Shown: in pieces, positions 56,243-56,838 of the stretch | How the letters are laid out: each line of letters begins with the position of its first letter | Numbering within the stretch: position 1 is the stretch's first letter | NCBI GenBank assembly: GCA_020430845.1 | Contig: JAGQJA010000066.1 | Span: 1 to 56,838, forward strand | DNA from: Myxococcales bacterium | GTDB taxonomy: Bacteria; Myxococcota_A; Polyangia; Polyangiales; Polyangiaceae | Direction of reading: 5' to 3' | DNA: 56,838 nt | Position numbers and translations under genes: made by a program | The notes under the pieces: generated by a model | Database searches by the model: none | What the model was told of the DNA's origin: nothing | The model's input: only the letters and a program-made list of their open reading frames with translations

Positions 56243-56838
56243 GTGTCCAACCGCAGCTGCCCCCAATGCGGCGCGCCTCTTCCGGACAACGCCCGCTTCT
56301 GCGGTCAGTGCGGGAACGTCCTCCGGACCGACGAGAGCGCGACGAGCCCGCCCGCGGGGGCTGCCGTCAAGACGCCCGTCGCTCCGCCGCCGGGGCCCGG
56401 CGCAGGGCGGGCCGACATGTCGCGCACGATGCTCGACCCGCCGCCGCGGTTCGAGCCCGACGTGCACGAGGAGGTGACGGTCGCGAGGCCCATGCCCGAC
56501 CTCAGCACGCTGCTCGACGCCGTCCCCTCCGAGCGCCTCGACGAGCCGAACGCGCCGCCAGCCCAGGGTGCAGAGAAGAACGCGCTGGCGCAGACGCTCG
56601 CCGACCCCGAGGCCATCGCGCGGGCGCGTGAGATGCTCGACGCGGCGCTGCCCCCCACCGAGGCGACGATGAAGTCGCCTCGTCAGGCGATGGGGCAGAC
56701 GATGGCGCTCGGCCAGATGCCGCCCGCGACGCTCCAGAGCGGACCCGCCGGCGCGCCGGAGCCGCGTCCGTCGCCGGCGTCGTCGATCCCGACCCCGTAC
56801 GTGTCGCAGGTGCCCGAGCAGCTCGCGGCCCTGCGCGA
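56243..56838 (+). CDS. Zinc-ribbon protein with low-complexity linker (3' end outside window)
   Basis: 198 codons are visible and the frame stays open at the window edge. N-terminal double zinc knuckle CPQCG...FCGQCG (C6, C9, C20, C23). Then a long Pro/Ala/Asp linker with threonine-rich motifs (SRTMLD; AMGQTMALG), which in myxobacteria often are targets of Ser/Thr kinases and FHA domains. A membrane or effector domain is expected further on. GTG start after TATCGT. Confidence 0.75.
   Translation, partial: MSNRSCPQCGAPLPDNARFCGQCGNVLRTDESATSPPAGAAVKTPVAPPPGPGAGRADMSRTMLDPPPRFEPDVHEEVTVARPMPDLSTLLDAVPSERLDEPNAPPAQGAEKNALAQTLADPEAIARAREMLDAALPPTEATMKSPRQAMGQTMALGQMPPATLQSGPAGAPEPRPSPASSIPTPYVSQVPEQLAALR

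Overview
The window is 56.8 kb of very GC-rich, densely packed bacterial DNA. It carries many secreted lipoproteins, a membrane-anchored Hanks-type Ser/Thr kinase beside a PEGA-domain protein, PilZ proteins, delta-60 repeats and two MYXO-CTERM sorting signals (Cys, one membrane helix, Arg cluster). Together these point to Myxococcota, most likely the Polyangia/Sorangiineae side; that placement is inference from gene content. No rRNA, tRNA, IS element, prophage or CRISPR array was seen.

Layout, left to right. 1-2303: the end of a succinate dehydrogenase operon (sdhA fragment, sdhB) and a TPR protein. 2376-6435: a delta-60 repeat lipoprotein, a Nif3-like protein, a PilZ protein and lgt. 6651-14648: Ser/Thr kinase, TPR-PEGA protein, two tandem paralogous lipoproteins, mtnP, a PfkB kinase and a Cys-rich lipoprotein. 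14938-19134: a 1,398-residue surface protein that looks like two secreted proteins joined in frame, with a MYXO-CTERM signal in the middle. 19215-21646: hypothetical proteins.

21699-28907 (minus strand) is a tightly coupled operon: Rrf2 regulator, cysK, ThiF/MoeB-type E1, CysO-like sulfur carrier, a 107-residue E1-like fragment, cysM and a JAMM protease, followed by two exported proteins. It encodes a complete protein-thiocarboxylate route to cysteine: E1 adenylates CysO, CysM makes the CysO-cysteine adduct, and the JAMM protease releases cysteine. The E1 lacks the N-terminal Arg-Gln helix of its family. That helix is present in the separate 107-residue protein two genes downstream, which suggests a split, heterodimer-like bacterial E1. 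I consider this the most novel point of the window.

29024-37959: a membrane dipeptidase, then a divergent cluster of a membrane-anchored spermidine-synthase-like protein, two DUF4178 proteins, a half-size DUF350 protein, the spermidine-synthase membrane domain without its enzyme, a Tat-exported FAD amine oxidase and a His-rich polytopic protein. This is probably a polyamine/membrane system. 37943-41344: a FliK-C-terminus-like protein, a CorC/CNNM transporter preceded by a leaderless PPG-containing upstream ORF, and an unknown membrane protein. 41590-46177: PilZ-trpG-trpD-trpC-xerD and an N-formylglutamate amidohydrolase. 46199-51090: a SnoaL-like lipoprotein, rpmB with a clear promoter, 20-bp palindrome and terminator, a gamma-glutamyltransferase-like protein, DUF72 and an M15 peptidase with MYXO-CTERM. 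51127-56838: a 1,265-residue Nfn-like flavoprotein with yggX and an MBL-fold hydrolase, then a truncated zinc-ribbon protein.

Many genes appear to be transcribed from a TTGnnn-N17-TAnnnT promoter lying 5-10 bases before the start codon, so leaderless mRNAs are probably common here. Inside operons, ATGA/GTGA stop-start overlaps dominate.
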